A stretch of 64,000 nt of DNA from Haloarchaeobius sp. FL176 (GCF_024609245.1 NZ_JANJYH010000010.1:1-64000); one strand, 5' to 3'. Shown: positions 51,441 through 59,982, counted from the stretch's first letter. The notes: generated by a model from the sequence alone, not told the origin. Made by a program: numbers and translations.

Positions 51441-51618
51441 GCTCGCAGGCTCCTCTCTCGGCCACACTTCGCCCTCTCTTTTTTTGCCGACGCACCGGTG
51501 GGGTTGTGGCAGTTGTCTGTGTGCTCTCCCTGTCTGCTCGTCGTTCACCTAGCACCGCATCCCCCGCCTCCCCACCCTCCGCTCCGTGCTCGCTGCGCTG
51601 CGCGCGCAGCCACGACCA

Positions 51619-52344
51619 TTATTCGCTGAAGGGTATCCTGTGCGAGAGCGTGATGAGGTGTTCGATATCGCCCAAGATGTAGTCCGAGAGCATCCGCTCC
51701 GTCTGCTCAAGATTACACGGGCCTATATCGTCGTGACTGTCCGAACGAGCGTGGAGCCACGTTTCCATAATTCCAGGGATGTCGCCGCTATCGACGTAGT
51801 CGGTGTCTGCATCAGTCGGGCGAATCCTCTGGAGATCTAATTCATGAGCGTAGTCGTCGAAGAACGTCCGCCGGAGCCCGACCTCCTGATGCTGGATGAG
51901 ATCGTCGAGTCCAGTCCCATACCCGTAGGCCTCAGCTGCGAAGTCGCCCAAATCCACAGATTCGGCGCTCTCAATGATAGTCTTCAAATCGCCAGCGAGC
52001 CCATCACCGGCAGGGCCGTCAGCAGCATAGACGGGTCGTTTTTTCAGGATCGGCAGGTCGAAGAAATCGCCCGCATACGTTACGATCTCGTCCGGTTGGT
52101 AGGCCCACAGCTCAGCATTGATCCGTCGTAGTAGATCCAGTTCGGACGCAAGCCCTGGAGCGCGCCGAGTGAGGATCTGCGTTCGGGGTAAGCGACCGCC
52201 TGCTTCGGGACCGTCATACGCGAGTCCGATTGCCGCGAGTTGGAAATCCTCCGGATCCTCCCAGTCAGGATCGTCATCAGGCGTGAGATGCGGGCTGATC
52301 GTCTCGATATCGAGGGAAAGTCGCCTGGTACCACTAGATGACAT
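51619..52344 (-). CDS. DEDD-type 3'-5' exonuclease-like protein
   Basis: This 241-residue protein has an RNase H-like exonuclease fold. The first motif is RLSLDIETIS (D12, E14), the second is TYAGDFFDLPIL (D93, D96) and a late acidic site is YILGDIEHL. This is the arrangement of family-B polymerase proofreading domains, here alone. Such proteins degrade or process single-stranded DNA or RNA. It is divergent from the gene at 52454 and could form a module with it. Confidence 0.65.
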   Translation of the reverse strand: MSSSGTRRLSLDIETISPHLTPDDDPDWEDPEDFQLAAIGLAYDGPEAGGRLPRTQILTRRAPGLASELDLLRRINAELWAYQPDEIVTYAGDFFDLPILKKRPVYAADGPAGDGLAGDLKTIIESAESVDLGDFAAEAYGYGTGLDDLIQHQEVGLRRTFFDDYAHELDLQRIRPTDADTDYVDSGDIPGIMETWLHARSDSHDDIGPCNLEQTERMLSDYILGDIEHLITLSHRIPFSE

Positions 52345-52453
52345 AGCGGATTGTCCAAGTCTGGGTATTTAAATCGAAGTGAAACGTCTGGGGTTAGCTG
52401 TCAGTGTTCCCGGTCGTGGATACTTTTGCCGGGACAGACTTGATTAGAGAAGT

Positions 52454-53215
52454 ATGAATCAGGCAGAGGTCTCCTGGCCAACAGCCCCTACCGGAATAGC
52501 CCCTGGAGGTCGGATCTCCAATCCGGAACTACGAGAGCTCGCCAGATTGCTCCGGGAAGACAGTACATCGCAGTGGTTCGAACGGGTGAAGCCGCCGAAG
52601 AACCCGGATCCGACAGTCACCAAGCTACCGGACTACGACCACGAAGAAGAGCTAGCCGCTGTTCCGGAAGAGCCAACTGAGAACTACCGACAGCAGGCTC
52701 TTGAGTACGTCGAGGGCGTCATCGAAGCCAGGGACTCGGTACGGCCGGATTCACTCCAGCCTGCATCTGAACTTCCAGATGGAATCAGTCGTTCAACCTC
52801 CCGTGGGTGGGTCTGGTACCATACGACCGACAGCATCCAGGAGCGGACAGATGACCGGCCACGATCGTTGGCTGAAACGACTGACCACGGAAAATATCTG
52901 TTCTTCACACCAGATGACACGGACGTCCTCGAGGACATCATCGTCGAGCAATTTCAGTCTCGCCCGTTCGACTCTGCGAAGGTCCCAACGATTCCGAACA
53001 GAAAACCGGATGCAGTCCTCTGCCTCTATTATTCGGACGACCGATATCGAGCCGATCTCCGAGAGACGTATCAGAACGAGCCGGAAGACGACACCTACGG
53101 GGTGGCATCCCCCTACGATCCAGAGCAGCCAATCATCAAACCGCGAGGGTTCAAAACCGACTCTGCAACGCGGCGGAATGAGTACTCTGACGAATTCAGG
53201 CAAGAATCAGAGTAA
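52454..53215 (+). CDS. Protein with DUF1917-like C-terminal domain
   Basis: This 253-residue protein has a variable N-terminal half and a C-terminal part (HGKYLFFTPDDTDVLEDIIV, KVPTIPNRKPDAVLCLYYSD) resembling DUF1917/Bles03-type proteins, which haloarchaeal annotations sometimes call putative phosphothreonine lyase. The similarity rests on the hydrophobic pattern and on LFF, KVP and VLCLYYSD. No catalytic residue can be named. It ends 3 nt before the convergent gene at 53219. Confidence 0.5.
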   Translation: MNQAEVSWPTAPTGIAPGGRISNPELRELARLLREDSTSQWFERVKPPKNPDPTVTKLPDYDHEEELAAVPEEPTENYRQQALEYVEGVIEARDSVRPDSLQPASELPDGISRSTSRGWVWYHTTDSIQERTDDRPRSLAETTDHGKYLFFTPDDTDVLEDIIVEQFQSRPFDSAKVPTIPNRKPDAVLCLYYSDDRYRADLRETYQNEPEDDTYGVASPYDPEQPIIKPRGFKTDSATRRNEYSDEFRQESE

Positions 53216-53218
53216 GCG

Positions 53219-53800
53219 TTACTCGATGAGTTTCTCCCTAGCCTGTCGGACATTCTTTCGCACCGCTTCAGGGTGGACATCACGTTGGGATGCCCATTCT
53301 TTCGGGGCGTTCCCTAGCTCTTCGGTCATCCAATAGTCGAGGATTTCGGGTGGGGTGAGGCCATCCTCTGCCAGCTCTTGAAACCACCAAGATAGGACGA
53401 GTCTCGATCGTCGCCAGACCTCGATATCTTGAATCGGTACGACGAGATATGAGTGACCCTCCTCCAATTCATGAGAGCGCCCGCTGGACGTGAGAAGGTC
53501 ATGTGCGCGGATGGAATGCCACTCTTTCGCTGCAGTCGCCTCGTCCTCCTCAACATCGATCGATTCGAAAATGGTTGACCACTCAGAGTCAGGTATAGCG
53601 AAGACGAAGTCACTCGGTGGATTCTGGAATGCTAGCTCGACCGTCGATGAAGAACTGCGCCACGCCTTCTCGAGGTAATCATCGATAACGGTCACGTCGG
53701 CGATCCGTTCCAAGAGTTCCGTAAGGCGCGACGTTGACACAGTGGTCTCGGCAGCAACCTGCTGAATTCGCCCTCGATGAACACGCCGTTCCTGAGTCAT
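53219..53800 (-). CDS. HTH-containing regulator, function unknown
   Basis: This 193-residue protein has an N-terminal HTH (RIQQVAAETTVSTSRLTELL), a middle domain and a C-terminal sigma-like HTH (WASQRDVHPEAVRKNVRQAR). Its start codon touches an inverted repeat (53801-53817), which suggests autorepression. It converges with the DUF1917-like gene. It could control that gene and the exonuclease or be an unrelated resident. Confidence 0.5.
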   Translation of the reverse strand: MTQERRVHRGRIQQVAAETTVSTSRLTELLERIADVTVIDDYLEKAWRSSSSTVELAFQNPPSDFVFAIPDSEWSTIFESIDVEEDEATAAKEWHSIRAHDLLTSSGRSHELEEGHSYLVVPIQDIEVWRRSRLVLSWWFQELAEDGLTPPEILDYWMTEELGNAPKEWASQRDVHPEAVRKNVRQAREKLIE

Positions 53801-53817
53801 ACCAAACCTCTTGTTTG
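53801..53817. promoter_or_regulatory. Inverted repeat at the start of the HTH gene
   Basis: CCAAAC and GTTTGG pair around CTCTT, directly beside the start codon of the minus-strand HTH gene. TTATAACC just beyond may be its TATA box. Confidence 0.5.
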
Positions 53818-53851
53818 GAATTACTTATAACCCCGCCACGACACAACTTGT

Positions 53852-53880
53852 AGTTTGTTATTGGCCCCGATGGGTGGGGC
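53852..53880 (+). promoter_or_regulatory. T-tract/hairpin leader 9 (before TFB-II)
   Basis: GTTTGTTATT is followed by a perfect 6-bp stem, GGCCCC and GGGGCC (53862-53867, 53875-53880), with the loop GATGGGT. This loop is identical to that of leader 3. Confidence 0.55.
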
Positions 53881-53917
53881 CCTCAGAAGGAGGTGTCCCA
53901 GACAGAGGTGAGTTAAA

Positions 53918-54844
53918 ATGGCAACCAGAGACATCTACGAGAGCGGATTCGACGAAGACGTCCGAACGGAATCGAGTGCGAACCAGTGTCCCGAGTGCGA
54001 CGGTCGAGTCACCACGAACGCGGTCGAAACGGTCTGCGAGGACTGTGGCCTGGTCATCGACGAACAGCGCATCGATCACGGGCCGGAGTGGCGGGCGTAC
54101 GACGACGAGAAGCGCGAGCGAACGGGTGCTCCACTCACTGCGGCCCGCCACGATCGCGGCCTGTCGACGGAGATCGGTCGCGGCACCGACGCGAAGGGGA
54201 ACGAACTCTCGGGGCAGAAACAACGGCGACTCGCGCGGATGCGCCGCGAGCAGACCCGGGGTCGCTGGCGGTCGAAAGCAGAACGGAATCTCGCCCACGG
54301 ATTGGGCGAAGTGCGTCGGTTGGCGAGTGCCCTCGAACTCTCCGATTCGGTTCGCGACCAGGCGTGCCAGCTCTTCCGGAGCGCCCAGAACGAGGATCTG
54401 CTTCGTGGCAGATCCATTGAAGCCATCGCCGCGGCCAGCGTCTACGGGGCCTGCCGGTGCAACGGCCTCTCGCGGTTAGTGGACGACATCAGCGAGATGG
54501 CCCGCGTCGCGGAGTCACGAGTTACGAACGCGTACAAAACGCTGAACGAGGAGCTGGGGCTCCCCGCTGAACCCGTCTCCCCCAGCATGTTCGTGCCGCG
54601 CCTCGCCTCGGACCTCTCGTGTCCGGACGAGATCCGACAGCGGGCCCGAGCCCTCGCGGAACAGGCCGAGGAGCGCGGCGTCACGACGGGCGTCCATCCA
54701 GCCGGATTCGCTGCGGCCTGCCTCTACAAGGCCGGTCGCGAAGAGGGCCGATGGCTGACGCAATCCCAGGCCGCAAACGTCGCGAACGTCACCGCACCGA
54801 CCATCCGGACACACCAAAACGTGCTGGGCGAGTTATCTACCTGA
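53918..54844 (+). CDS. tfb: Transcription initiation factor TFB, paralogue II
   Basis: This 308-residue TFIIB homologue has the zinc ribbon at C24, C27, C40 and C43 (CPECDG, CEDCG), a linker (LSGQKQRRLARMRREQTR) and two cyclin repeats (RSIEAIAAASVYGACRCNG, GVHPAGFAAACLYKAGR). It aligns with TFB-I over its full length and has the same order of neighbours, so they are paralogues from a duplicated backbone. It is preceded by leader hairpin 9. It may redirect RNA polymerase to element promoters. Confidence 0.92.
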   Translation: MATRDIYESGFDEDVRTESSANQCPECDGRVTTNAVETVCEDCGLVIDEQRIDHGPEWRAYDDEKRERTGAPLTAARHDRGLSTEIGRGTDAKGNELSGQKQRRLARMRREQTRGRWRSKAERNLAHGLGEVRRLASALELSDSVRDQACQLFRSAQNEDLLRGRSIEAIAAASVYGACRCNGLSRLVDDISEMARVAESRVTNAYKTLNEELGLPAEPVSPSMFVPRLASDLSCPDEIRQRARALAEQAEERGVTTGVHPAGFAAACLYKAGREEGRWLTQSQAANVANVTAPTIRTHQNVLGELST

Positions 54845-55013
54845 ATCATCGTCGTTGGAAGCTTTGTCGCGTTTAGACGGAACTGCTGTAAGAAGATGGG
54901 GTGGAGAATACTCTACATCTGATGACCCTCGTGTAGCGCGTGACGGAGTAGCGAACCCGAGATGGTTGGTGGAGACGAAGCACTCATCAGACTCGTTATC
55001 CTGTCTCGAACCA

Positions 55014-55670
55014 GTGACGCAGGAGATCGTCGACGCCCTGATCGTTGATCCCTTCGCCGTAATGAACACGGTTGGGCTCGTCGCGTTCGCCCTTGTCGGG
55101 GCCACCAAGGCAATCCGCGAGGAGTTCGATCTATTTGGTGTCGCGGTGGTCGGCCTCGCCACGGCATTTGCAGGCGGGATGACCCGTGACCTCCTCGTCA
55201 ATCGGATTCCGCTCGCGCTCAGTACACCCACCGAGATCGCCCTCGGATTGCTCGGTGTCGGACTAGCGGTTGGAGTGAGTGCCGTCCTCGAGTCAGCCGA
55301 CACGCATCCGGTGACACAGTTCTCGGATGCGATCGGGCTCGCCGCGTTCACAACGACAGGTGCTATCGTCGCCACGCAGGCCGGCATCCCCGCCTTCGGC
55401 GTCGTCGCGATTGCGACGATCAACGCGGTAGGGGGTGGTGCTGTGGCCGATATCCTCCTAGCTCGCTCGCCATTTATCCTCCTCGACGATTTCTACGCCA
55501 GCTGTGCGGTACTGGGTGGGAGTGCATACTGGATGATCGTCGCTGTCGGAGGGGCGAACGGAACCGCTGCAGCGGTGTGCGCAGTGATTGTTGTCGGCAC
55601 ACGAATTGCGGCACTTCTCTACGGCTGGTCACTTCCGACTGCACAGGTACTGGGACTAACACGAGAGTAG
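55014..55670 (+). CDS. TRIC/UPF0126-type membrane protein
   Basis: The GTG at 55014 gives a 218-residue protein with seven hydrophobic segments in two repeats, VGLVAFALVGATKAIREEFD and IGLAAFTTTGAIVATQAGIP, with GGGMTRD-like GGMTRDLLVNRIP and GGGAVADILL turns. This is the TRIC/UPF0126 (YadS-like) cation-channel fold; bacterial members are also linked to glycine. An ATG at 55062 would remove the first helix start. The frame is open for 53 more codons upstream with non-haloarchaeal-looking text. Its substrate here is unknown. Confidence 0.75.
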   Translation: MTQEIVDALIVDPFAVMNTVGLVAFALVGATKAIREEFDLFGVAVVGLATAFAGGMTRDLLVNRIPLALSTPTEIALGLLGVGLAVGVSAVLESADTHPVTQFSDAIGLAAFTTTGAIVATQAGIPAFGVVAIATINAVGGGAVADILLARSPFILLDDFYASCAVLGGSAYWMIVAVGGANGTAAAVCAVIVVGTRIAALLYGWSLPTAQVLGLTRE

Positions 55671-55777
55671 CGCCCCAGTGGCCACGGAGATGAAGACAGA
55701 GAGAGCGGAGGTTATCGGCGTTCCTTATCCCAGATCGGCCGATCATCACCGACGGACTACCGTCGGTCTGACAGCAT

Positions 55778-56131
55778 TCAGAGCCAGTCCTCACCCCAAG
55801 CGTCAAGCGACTCGAACACGGGACAGAGGGCATCTCCCTTCTCTGTCAGCGTGTAGTAACTCGCCACCGGCGACTCGAACTCTTTCCGGTTCTCGATGAA
55901 CCCTTCCTCCGCTAGGTCGTCGAGCACCCGCGAGAGCGTGTAGGAGCTGGCACCCGTCGAGCGTTTGAGTTCGTTGAATCGCTTTTCACCGTCGCGCAGG
56001 TCGTTCAGGACGATGAGCTTCCACTTCGCTCCCATCTCCTCGACCGCTCCGACGACGTTGCAGACGTCCGCATTCCGCCGTTCGACCTCGGTGTCTTCAT
56101 CTGTGTCAGCCTCGGGTGGTTGGGTCGCCAT
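55778..56131 (-). CDS. HxlR-family transcriptional regulator
   Basis: This 117-residue winged-helix protein matches HxlR well: CNVVGAVEEMGAKWKLIVLN, then LKRSTGASSYTLSRVLDDLA and a wing ESPVASYYTLTEKG. HxlR-type proteins repress or activate operons for aldehyde or quinone detoxification. It is divergent from the SDR-DoxX-VOC operon and probably controls it through the sites at 56160-56182. Confidence 0.85.
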   Translation of the reverse strand: MATQPPEADTDEDTEVERRNADVCNVVGAVEEMGAKWKLIVLNDLRDGEKRFNELKRSTGASSYTLSRVLDDLAEEGFIENRKEFESPVASYYTLTEKGDALCPVFESLDAWGEDWL

Positions 56132-56159
56132 TACTTGGTCACACTATTGTTGCCTGAGC

Positions 56160-56182
56160 TATATATAGGTTTGGGGGCAAAC
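56160..56182. promoter_or_regulatory. TATA box and operator of the SDR operon
   Basis: TATATATA (56160-56167) lies 27-34 nt before the SDR start, fitting a leaderless transcript. GTTTG-GGGG-CAAAC (56169-56182) forms an inverted repeat right after it, a likely binding site for the divergent HxlR protein. Confidence 0.6.
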
Positions 56183-56193
56183 TAGGTAATGTA

Positions 56194-56895
56194 ATGGAAC
56201 TACAAAACTCGACGGTGCTCGTGACCGGCGCAACCGGCAACATGGGCCCGTACGTGACTGATTCGCTGATCGAGAGCGGCGCCGACGTCGTCGGTACCTA
56301 CGTCACCGAAACGGCGAGAGATGAAGTAGCGACCCGCGCTGAACACGCCGATGCAGTATCGTACTACCAGGTCGATCTGACCGACCAGCCAGCTGTCGAA
56401 ACCTTCGCCGAGACGGTTGTCGATGACCACGGATCGGTCGATCACATCGTCGGCCTCGCCGGCGGCTTCTCGATGGGCGGCGTCAACGACACCGACGCCG
56501 ATGCGTTCCAGGCCGCGTTGAATCGCCACGCGACGACGGCGTTCCTGACCGTTAAGGCCTTCGCGGAGAACCTCGACGAGCGCAGCGGAGTCGTTCTGTT
56601 CAGCTCTGACCGCGCCATCACCCCCGTCGGCGGGACGCTCGCGTACGACGTCGGCAAGGGCGCGGTTCGAACGCTGACCGAGTCGCTCGATGTCGAACTT
56701 GAGGCCCGCGTCAACGCCGTGGCTCCGTTCCTCATCGATGTCCCGGGGAACCGCGAAGCGATGCCCGACGCCGATTTCTCGGAGTGGACGGCACCGGAGG
56801 CCGTCGTCGACGAAGTTGTTCACCTGCTTTCGAACGCGGGTGTTACGGGGCAGATCGTCCAGCTGACCGGTGGGCAGCCGGGGGTCGAGGACTGA
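56194..56895 (+). CDS. Short-chain dehydrogenase/reductase
   Basis: This 233-residue SDR has the nucleotide site VLVTGATGNMGPYVTD, the NNAG equivalent HIVGLAGGFSMGGV, and an active-site region with VVLFSSDRAI and YDVGKGAVRT. The usual YxxxK is present as YDVGK. It probably reduces or oxidises a carbonyl compound with NAD(P)H. Its stop overlaps the DoxX start by one base (TGATG), so the two are translated together. Confidence 0.85.
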   Translation: MELQNSTVLVTGATGNMGPYVTDSLIESGADVVGTYVTETARDEVATRAEHADAVSYYQVDLTDQPAVETFAETVVDDHGSVDHIVGLAGGFSMGGVNDTDADAFQAALNRHATTAFLTVKAFAENLDERSGVVLFSSDRAITPVGGTLAYDVGKGAVRTLTESLDVELEARVNAVAPFLIDVPGNREAMPDADFSEWTAPEAVVDEVVHLLSNAGVTGQIVQLTGGQPGVED

Positions 56896-57314
56896 TGGCG
56901 CTGGAGACTGCAGCTGGTGGGCTCGCGTTTCTGGTGGGCCGCGTCGTCTTCGGCGTCCTGCTCGGGTTCATGGGGCTCGGTCACTTCACGGGGCTCGACG
57001 GAATGAGTGGCTACGCCGAAGCCAAGGGCGTTCCCGCCCCGCGGCTCGCCGTCATCCTGTCTGGCCTCATGCTCATCGCTGGCGGACTTGCCATCGCGCT
57101 TGGCGTCTACCCACTGGTCGGAGCAGCGGTTATCGCGCTATTCTTCCTGGGCGTGACGCCGGTCATGCACGACTTCTGGACGGTCGATGACCCCGAACAG
57201 CGGCAGTCTGAGATGACGAACTTCCTGAAGAACGCCACGCTCTTCGGCGCTGCGCTCGTTCTCGCAGCATTCAGTAGCACCGCCTGGCCGTACGCGCTCA
57301 ACATCGGGCTCTGA
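56895..57314 (+). CDS. DoxX-family membrane protein
   Basis: This 139-residue protein has four hydrophobic segments. It starts FLVGRVVFGVLLGFMGLGHF, then GYAEAKGVPAPRLAVILSGL, the DoxX pattern. DoxX-family members often accompany oxidoreductases and help with membrane redox or thiosulfate reactions. It lies between an SDR and a VOC protein, so a role in handling quinones or electrophiles is plausible. The VOC gene starts 1 nt after its stop. Confidence 0.8.
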   Translation: MALETAAGGLAFLVGRVVFGVLLGFMGLGHFTGLDGMSGYAEAKGVPAPRLAVILSGLMLIAGGLAIALGVYPLVGAAVIALFFLGVTPVMHDFWTVDDPEQRQSEMTNFLKNATLFGAALVLAAFSSTAWPYALNIGL

Positions 57315-57315
57315 G

Positions 57316-58185
57316 ATGTCTCCCATGACAACGCAAACAAATCCAGACGTACTCCCCCAGGAGGCACACATCGGGCGGACCGCGCTTCGCGTCAACGACC
57401 TCGAAGAGCTGACCGGGTTCTACCAGGATGTCGTCGGCCTCAGCGTGCTTCGCCGAACCGACACCGAGTCAGTACTGGGTGTCGATGACACGCCGCTCCT
57501 CGTCTTAGAGGGTGATGCAGACGCACTCGGACGACACCAATCGGCAGCGGGTCTCTTTCACAACGCATTCAGAGTCCCCTCGCGTGCGGCATTAGGTGAC
57601 GCGTTAGCCCGCATTCAGGAACACTGGCAGCTCGGCGGCGCGTCCGACCACGGCGTCAGTGAGGCGCTGTACCTGACCGACCCAGAAGGCAACGGCATCG
57701 AGATCTACCGCGATTACCCCCGTGAAGACTGGCCCCGCGCTGACAACGGGCGCATCCGTATGGGTACGTATCCTCTCGATCTCGGCCCATTGGAAACCGC
57801 AGCCGCAGAAGCGTCAGGACTTCCTGCCGGAACGGACGTGGGGCACGTTCATCTCGAAGTGTCCTCGCTGGAGGCGTTCCGCGATTTCTACGTGGACACA
57901 CTCGGGTTCGAGATCCAAACAGAAGTGCCAGCCGCCCTCTTCGTCGGGGCTGGCGGCTACCACCACCATCTCGGGGCGAACACGTGGCACCACAGAACGG
58001 GACCGGTCAGCGGACGCGGACTGTCGTGGTTCGAAGTGCTCCTGCCAGACGACGACTCACTCGAAGCAGTTCGGGAGCGGCTCGTAGCCGGTGATATTCC
58101 ATCCACCGAAACGGATGAGGGAGTCGTTGTTCACGATCCTGATGAGATCGAGATCCGCATTCGAGCGGACTCATCGAACCAGTAG
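57316..58185 (+). CDS. VOC-family extradiol dioxygenase-like protein (intact paralogue)
   Basis: This 289-residue protein is the complete version of the gene at 31-888. Both VOC modules are present: EAHIGRTALRVNDLEELTGF at the start, and a second module with HVHLEVSSL, YHHHLGANTW and WFEVL carrying the metal ligands. It is likely a catechol 2,3-dioxygenase-like enzyme or a related ring-cleaving or glyoxalase-type protein. It is the last gene of the SDR-DoxX-VOC operon. An ATG 9 nt later is an alternative start. Confidence 0.85.
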   Translation: MSPMTTQTNPDVLPQEAHIGRTALRVNDLEELTGFYQDVVGLSVLRRTDTESVLGVDDTPLLVLEGDADALGRHQSAAGLFHNAFRVPSRAALGDALARIQEHWQLGGASDHGVSEALYLTDPEGNGIEIYRDYPREDWPRADNGRIRMGTYPLDLGPLETAAAEASGLPAGTDVGHVHLEVSSLEAFRDFYVDTLGFEIQTEVPAALFVGAGGYHHHLGANTWHHRTGPVSGRGLSWFEVLLPDDDSLEAVRERLVAGDIPSTETDEGVVVHDPDEIEIRIRADSSNQ

Positions 58186-58300
58186 CGTAGACGCAGGCAG
58201 TATTCGACGATCGAGAACCACTCTGTAGCACGTACAGGCCGCTTGGAGCGGTGCTATAATTTAAACCGGAAGACGAGCCAAATTCTCGGCAGATCGAACT

Positions 58301-59182
58301 ATGGACGGCCACTACGCTGATTTCAAGGAACTCCGACCGACCGGCGAAGCCTCCCACATCCCAGACGATACCCTAGACGACGGCGGAGGGGAAGAAGCCC
58401 ATCAACAGCGAGTAGCATCGAGCAGTAGAGGATATCCCAACCAGGCAGCTACGGAGAACGAATGCCGGTCCTGTGGGTCATCCATTCCGGCGACGCAGAC
58501 GAAGTGCCGATTTTGCCTCACCAACCACGTTGACGGCACTTCCTCAGTCAACGCGAACGACGCTCCAGAACAGACCCTCGTCGGCATCGTCCACCTGGTC
58601 GTCGAGTCGACCACGTTCTACGGCGCCGTGGCGAAGGGCGGCGCCGCGGCGACCCTCCTCTCCGCCAACGAGGCGGAGCCGGCCGTCGACGACTACACCC
58701 TCATCTACGATCTCGACGAAGCACCGGCGCGCCAGCTGGTCGAGCAATGGCCCTCACTCCCCGACGCAGTACAGGTGGCCTCAGAGGATGGAGAGCGGCT
58801 TCTCAGTGCCGCCCGTGACCGGGCTGGGTGGCACAGGCAGGGAGCGTCGGAGCGTCAGAAGCAGGCCCCGACGCGGCTCTACGACCAGCGAGGGGACGGC
58901 ATCCGCGACGCGTCGCGTCTCGACGCGGCCTTCGACGACGCCGACGACGCGGTGTGGCTGGTTCCAGCGATGGCGCTAACCGAGTCCACTGGCGAGGCTG
59001 CGGCTGATCGCCAGGTGTCGTCGGTACCGACGACGCAGGAACTCGACTGTGAAACCTGTGGACGGGCGACCGACCATCGGTTCAAGACCCACGAGTCGGT
59101 CCCGGATGCGGCGTGGACGGGCCAACCGATCTGGGAGTGCCGGGTGTGTGGCTCGGCTCGCTACGGATCCAGTCTCGAGTAG
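58301..59182 (+). CDS. Two-zinc-finger plasmid protein, copy II
   Basis: This 293-residue paralogue of the protein at 37833 shares the opening (GHYADFKELRPTGEASHIPD), the N-terminal ribbon (CRSCGSSIPATQTKCRFC), the middle VGIVHLVVESTTFYGAVAKG and the C-terminal ribbon (CETCGRATDHRF, WECRVCGS). It follows TTTAAACC at 58260 by about 40 nt. Sequence divergence from copy I is large, so the two copies are old. Function unknown. Confidence 0.7.
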   Translation: MDGHYADFKELRPTGEASHIPDDTLDDGGGEEAHQQRVASSSRGYPNQAATENECRSCGSSIPATQTKCRFCLTNHVDGTSSVNANDAPEQTLVGIVHLVVESTTFYGAVAKGGAAATLLSANEAEPAVDDYTLIYDLDEAPARQLVEQWPSLPDAVQVASEDGERLLSAARDRAGWHRQGASERQKQAPTRLYDQRGDGIRDASRLDAAFDDADDAVWLVPAMALTESTGEAAADRQVSSVPTTQELDCETCGRATDHRFKTHESVPDAAWTGQPIWECRVCGSARYGSSLE

Positions 59183-59201
59183 CGCCAGTGCTGGGCGTCG
59201 A

Positions 59202-59243
59202 TTAACCAACACCCTGCGAGTAGCGTCGGGGTTCGTTGGTTAA
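59202..59243. repeat. TTAACCAAC inverted repeat, copy D
   Basis: TTAACCAAC and GTTGGTTAA (9-bp arms) face each other across 24 nt, with CCC/GGG pairing inside. It is followed by AGGCCGC, as copy B is followed by AGGCCGG, and by leader hairpin 10. Confidence 0.75.
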
Positions 59244-59286
59244 GGCCGCGGGCTCCTGCAAGCCCGACGCCAGTCTCGGTGGGGAG

Positions 59287-59315
59287 TCTTTTCGCGCCGG
59301 CGAGTGGTGAGGCGC
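59287..59315 (+). promoter_or_regulatory. T-tract/hairpin leader 10
   Basis: TCTTTT is followed by GCGCC and GGCGC (59294-59298, 59311-59315) around GGCGAGTGGTGA. It ends 5 nt before the next start codon. Confidence 0.5.
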
Positions 59316-59320
59316 TTCCG

Positions 59321-59509
59321 ATGGAGCAAGAGTTCAAACAGGGCTACCGGATGCATCGTATACTCAGCAATCTCAACCGACTCGACGTCGACCGATTAGA
59401 CGACGCGGATCGAGAGCGAGTCGAGACCGCGAGAGACCTTCTGGAAGAGGTGAGCCTTCTCACGCGGCCGGGCGACGGAGCCGGGGCGGACGCCCACGCA
59501 GACTCCTAA
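59321..59509 (+). CDS. Small helical protein, function unknown
   Basis: This 62-residue protein starts MEQEFKQGYRMHRILSNLNR and is predicted to be two helices with an acidic tail. The ATG follows leader hairpin 10 by 5 nt. The frame is open slightly upstream, but that part overlaps the hairpin. No family was recognised. It may be a small regulatory or plasmid-maintenance protein. Confidence 0.5.
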   Translation: MEQEFKQGYRMHRILSNLNRLDVDRLDDADRERVETARDLLEEVSLLTRPGDGAGADAHADS

Positions 59510-59551
59510 CTGGCGTCGCCGGCCACGCCTCGGGAGGCACCTCTCACGTCG

Positions 59552-59582
59552 GTTTATCGCCCCCGACAGGGGTGCGGGGGCG
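59552..59582 (+). promoter_or_regulatory. T-tract/hairpin leader 11
   Basis: GTTTAT is followed by a perfect 7-bp stem, CGCCCCC and GGGGGCG (59558-59564, 59576-59582), with the loop GACAGGGGTGC. It is nearly the same as leaders 4 and 12. Confidence 0.6.
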
Positions 59583-59600
59583 ACCTCGTGAAGTCCAGAT

Positions 59601-59981
59601 ATGGCCACACTGCAAGCTGCGACGACGTCGACCGGCGCGATCGTATCGGATCCACAGGCAGTCCGCGAGCTCTGTGAGAGCTACTGCTTCGGGACGCTCG
59701 ACTGGGAGGTCACCGAAGAGGGAGAGCTCACTATCTGGGGGTACGATGACTTCGAGGTGTACGCGGCGCGGGAGAACGGCCTCCCGGACTACGAGGGCGG
59801 CATCGTAACCCACGAGTTCTTGCGAGAACTTGCCGACCACCTCGAAACCGACGAAGAGTTCGATATCCAGACGGCGGGGTTCACCAAGTGCCGCTTCCCA
59901 GTCCTGGCGAAGCGGTACGTCGTTCGCGACGGCGAAGTCCTCCACGCGGACCTCAGTTCCCCTGACCCGATCGACGAGTAG
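59601..59981 (+). CDS. Plasmid-associated hypothetical protein
   Basis: This 126-residue acidic protein has an alpha/beta pattern (CFGTLDWEVTEEGELTIWGY, then FEVYAARENGLPDYEGGIVT) and ends with RYVVRDGEVLHADLSS. No family was recognised. It is preceded by leader hairpin 11 and followed by leader 12 and the DUF6735-like gene, so it belongs to the small-gene cluster of backbone II. Confidence 0.55.
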   Translation: MATLQAATTSTGAIVSDPQAVRELCESYCFGTLDWEVTEEGELTIWGYDDFEVYAARENGLPDYEGGIVTHEFLRELADHLETDEEFDIQTAGFTKCRFPVLAKRYVVRDGEVLHADLSSPDPIDE

Positions 59982-59982
59982 C

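Noticed and set aside
54855-55013. N-terminal extension of the TRIC-type protein
   Set aside because: The 53 extra codons are not typical of the family, which starts near the GTG at 55014; the text could be a leftover from another gene.
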